From Penelope pileata (taxonomy: Eukaryota > Chordata > Aves > Galliformes > Cracidae): a stretch of 64,000 nt of DNA. Of this stretch, positions 63,901 to 64,000 are shown one piece after another. The stretch spans positions 396,090-460,089 of the forward strand of contig WBMW01003175.1 of NCBI GenBank assembly GCA_013396635.1, in the 5' to 3' direction. The notes below the pieces were generated by a model. The model was not told where the DNA came from. It ran no database searches and worked only from the letters and a program-made list of their open reading frames with translations. Position 1 is the first letter of the stretch; every line of letters starts with the position of its first letter. The position numbers and the translations under genes were made by a program.

Positions 63901-64000
63901 ACAAAATTGAATTGTCAAGGAAAATATTTAGTATTTGCTTCATTACTATAACAACTGCATTTTTCCTTATTTAACATGAAATATTTTTCCTCTCCTCTCC
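63901..64000. other. AT-rich end of window
   Basis: Nothing recognisable; ends in a C/T-rich stretch. Confidence 0.5.

Noticed and set aside
1..64000. CRISPR arrays, bacterial operons, phage genes, tRNA or rRNA genes
   Set aside because: No regularly spaced direct repeats, no compact gene arrangement and no conserved RNA signatures; the content is vertebrate.

Overview
The window reads as a piece of a bird nuclear genome, most likely a galliform such as chicken. The evidence is its set of interspersed repeats. CR1 LINE fragments carry the typical 3' end, the LTR is of an avian endogenous-retrovirus type, the internally deleted mariner resembles the Galluhop/Mariner1_GG family known from chicken, and there is a hAT-Charlie-like DNA transposon. 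The background is visibly AT-rich and CpG-poor. There are no operons, bacterial promoters, CRISPR arrays, rRNA or tRNA genes that I could recognise. One undetermined base (n) sits at 40801.

I found no convincing protein-coding gene. Open frames of 60-166 codons are scattered over both strands. They lack recognisable domains, or they lie antisense to or inside decayed transposons. The window therefore looks like a gene desert or the inside of a very large intron.

Layout: 1-10740 is unique-looking AT-rich sequence with one old repeat at about 7020-7140. A short CR1 tail lies at 10743-10871. A GC-richer islet (20640-21060) is followed by a hAT transposon (21251-22163) that still encodes pieces of transposase on the minus strand. 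Two very old plus-strand CR1 relics lie at 26577-26830 and 30690-31070. A solo LTR with an imperfect 6-bp target duplication spans 31379-31940. The largest LINE, a 5'-truncated minus-strand CR1 with reverse-transcriptase motifs, spans about 34540-36135. At 37540-38060 there is a cluster of homeodomain-type TAATTA sites, a SOX-like site and an E-box in less AT-rich sequence, my best candidate for a conserved developmental enhancer. CR1 fragments follow at 42440-42694 (plus) and 45358-45750 (minus). The mariner derivative spans 57693-58257. Next to it is a 45-bp segment (58318-58362) that is almost identical to the first bases of the window (5-49). The window closes with a palindromic old repeat at 63837-63887.

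The mobile elements are all broken: premature stops, frameshifts, deletions or solo ends. They do not form a working system. Any function most plausibly lies in cis-regulatory sequence (37.5-38.1 kb, and more weakly 54.8-54.96 kb and 60.1-60.3 kb) or in unannotated non-coding transcripts. Four exon-like segments are listed as weak leads. I did not find a clear, previously undescribed biological system here. The best leads are the 37.5-kb element, the 58-kb-apart 45-bp pair and the two mariner-type ends near 58.3 kb.
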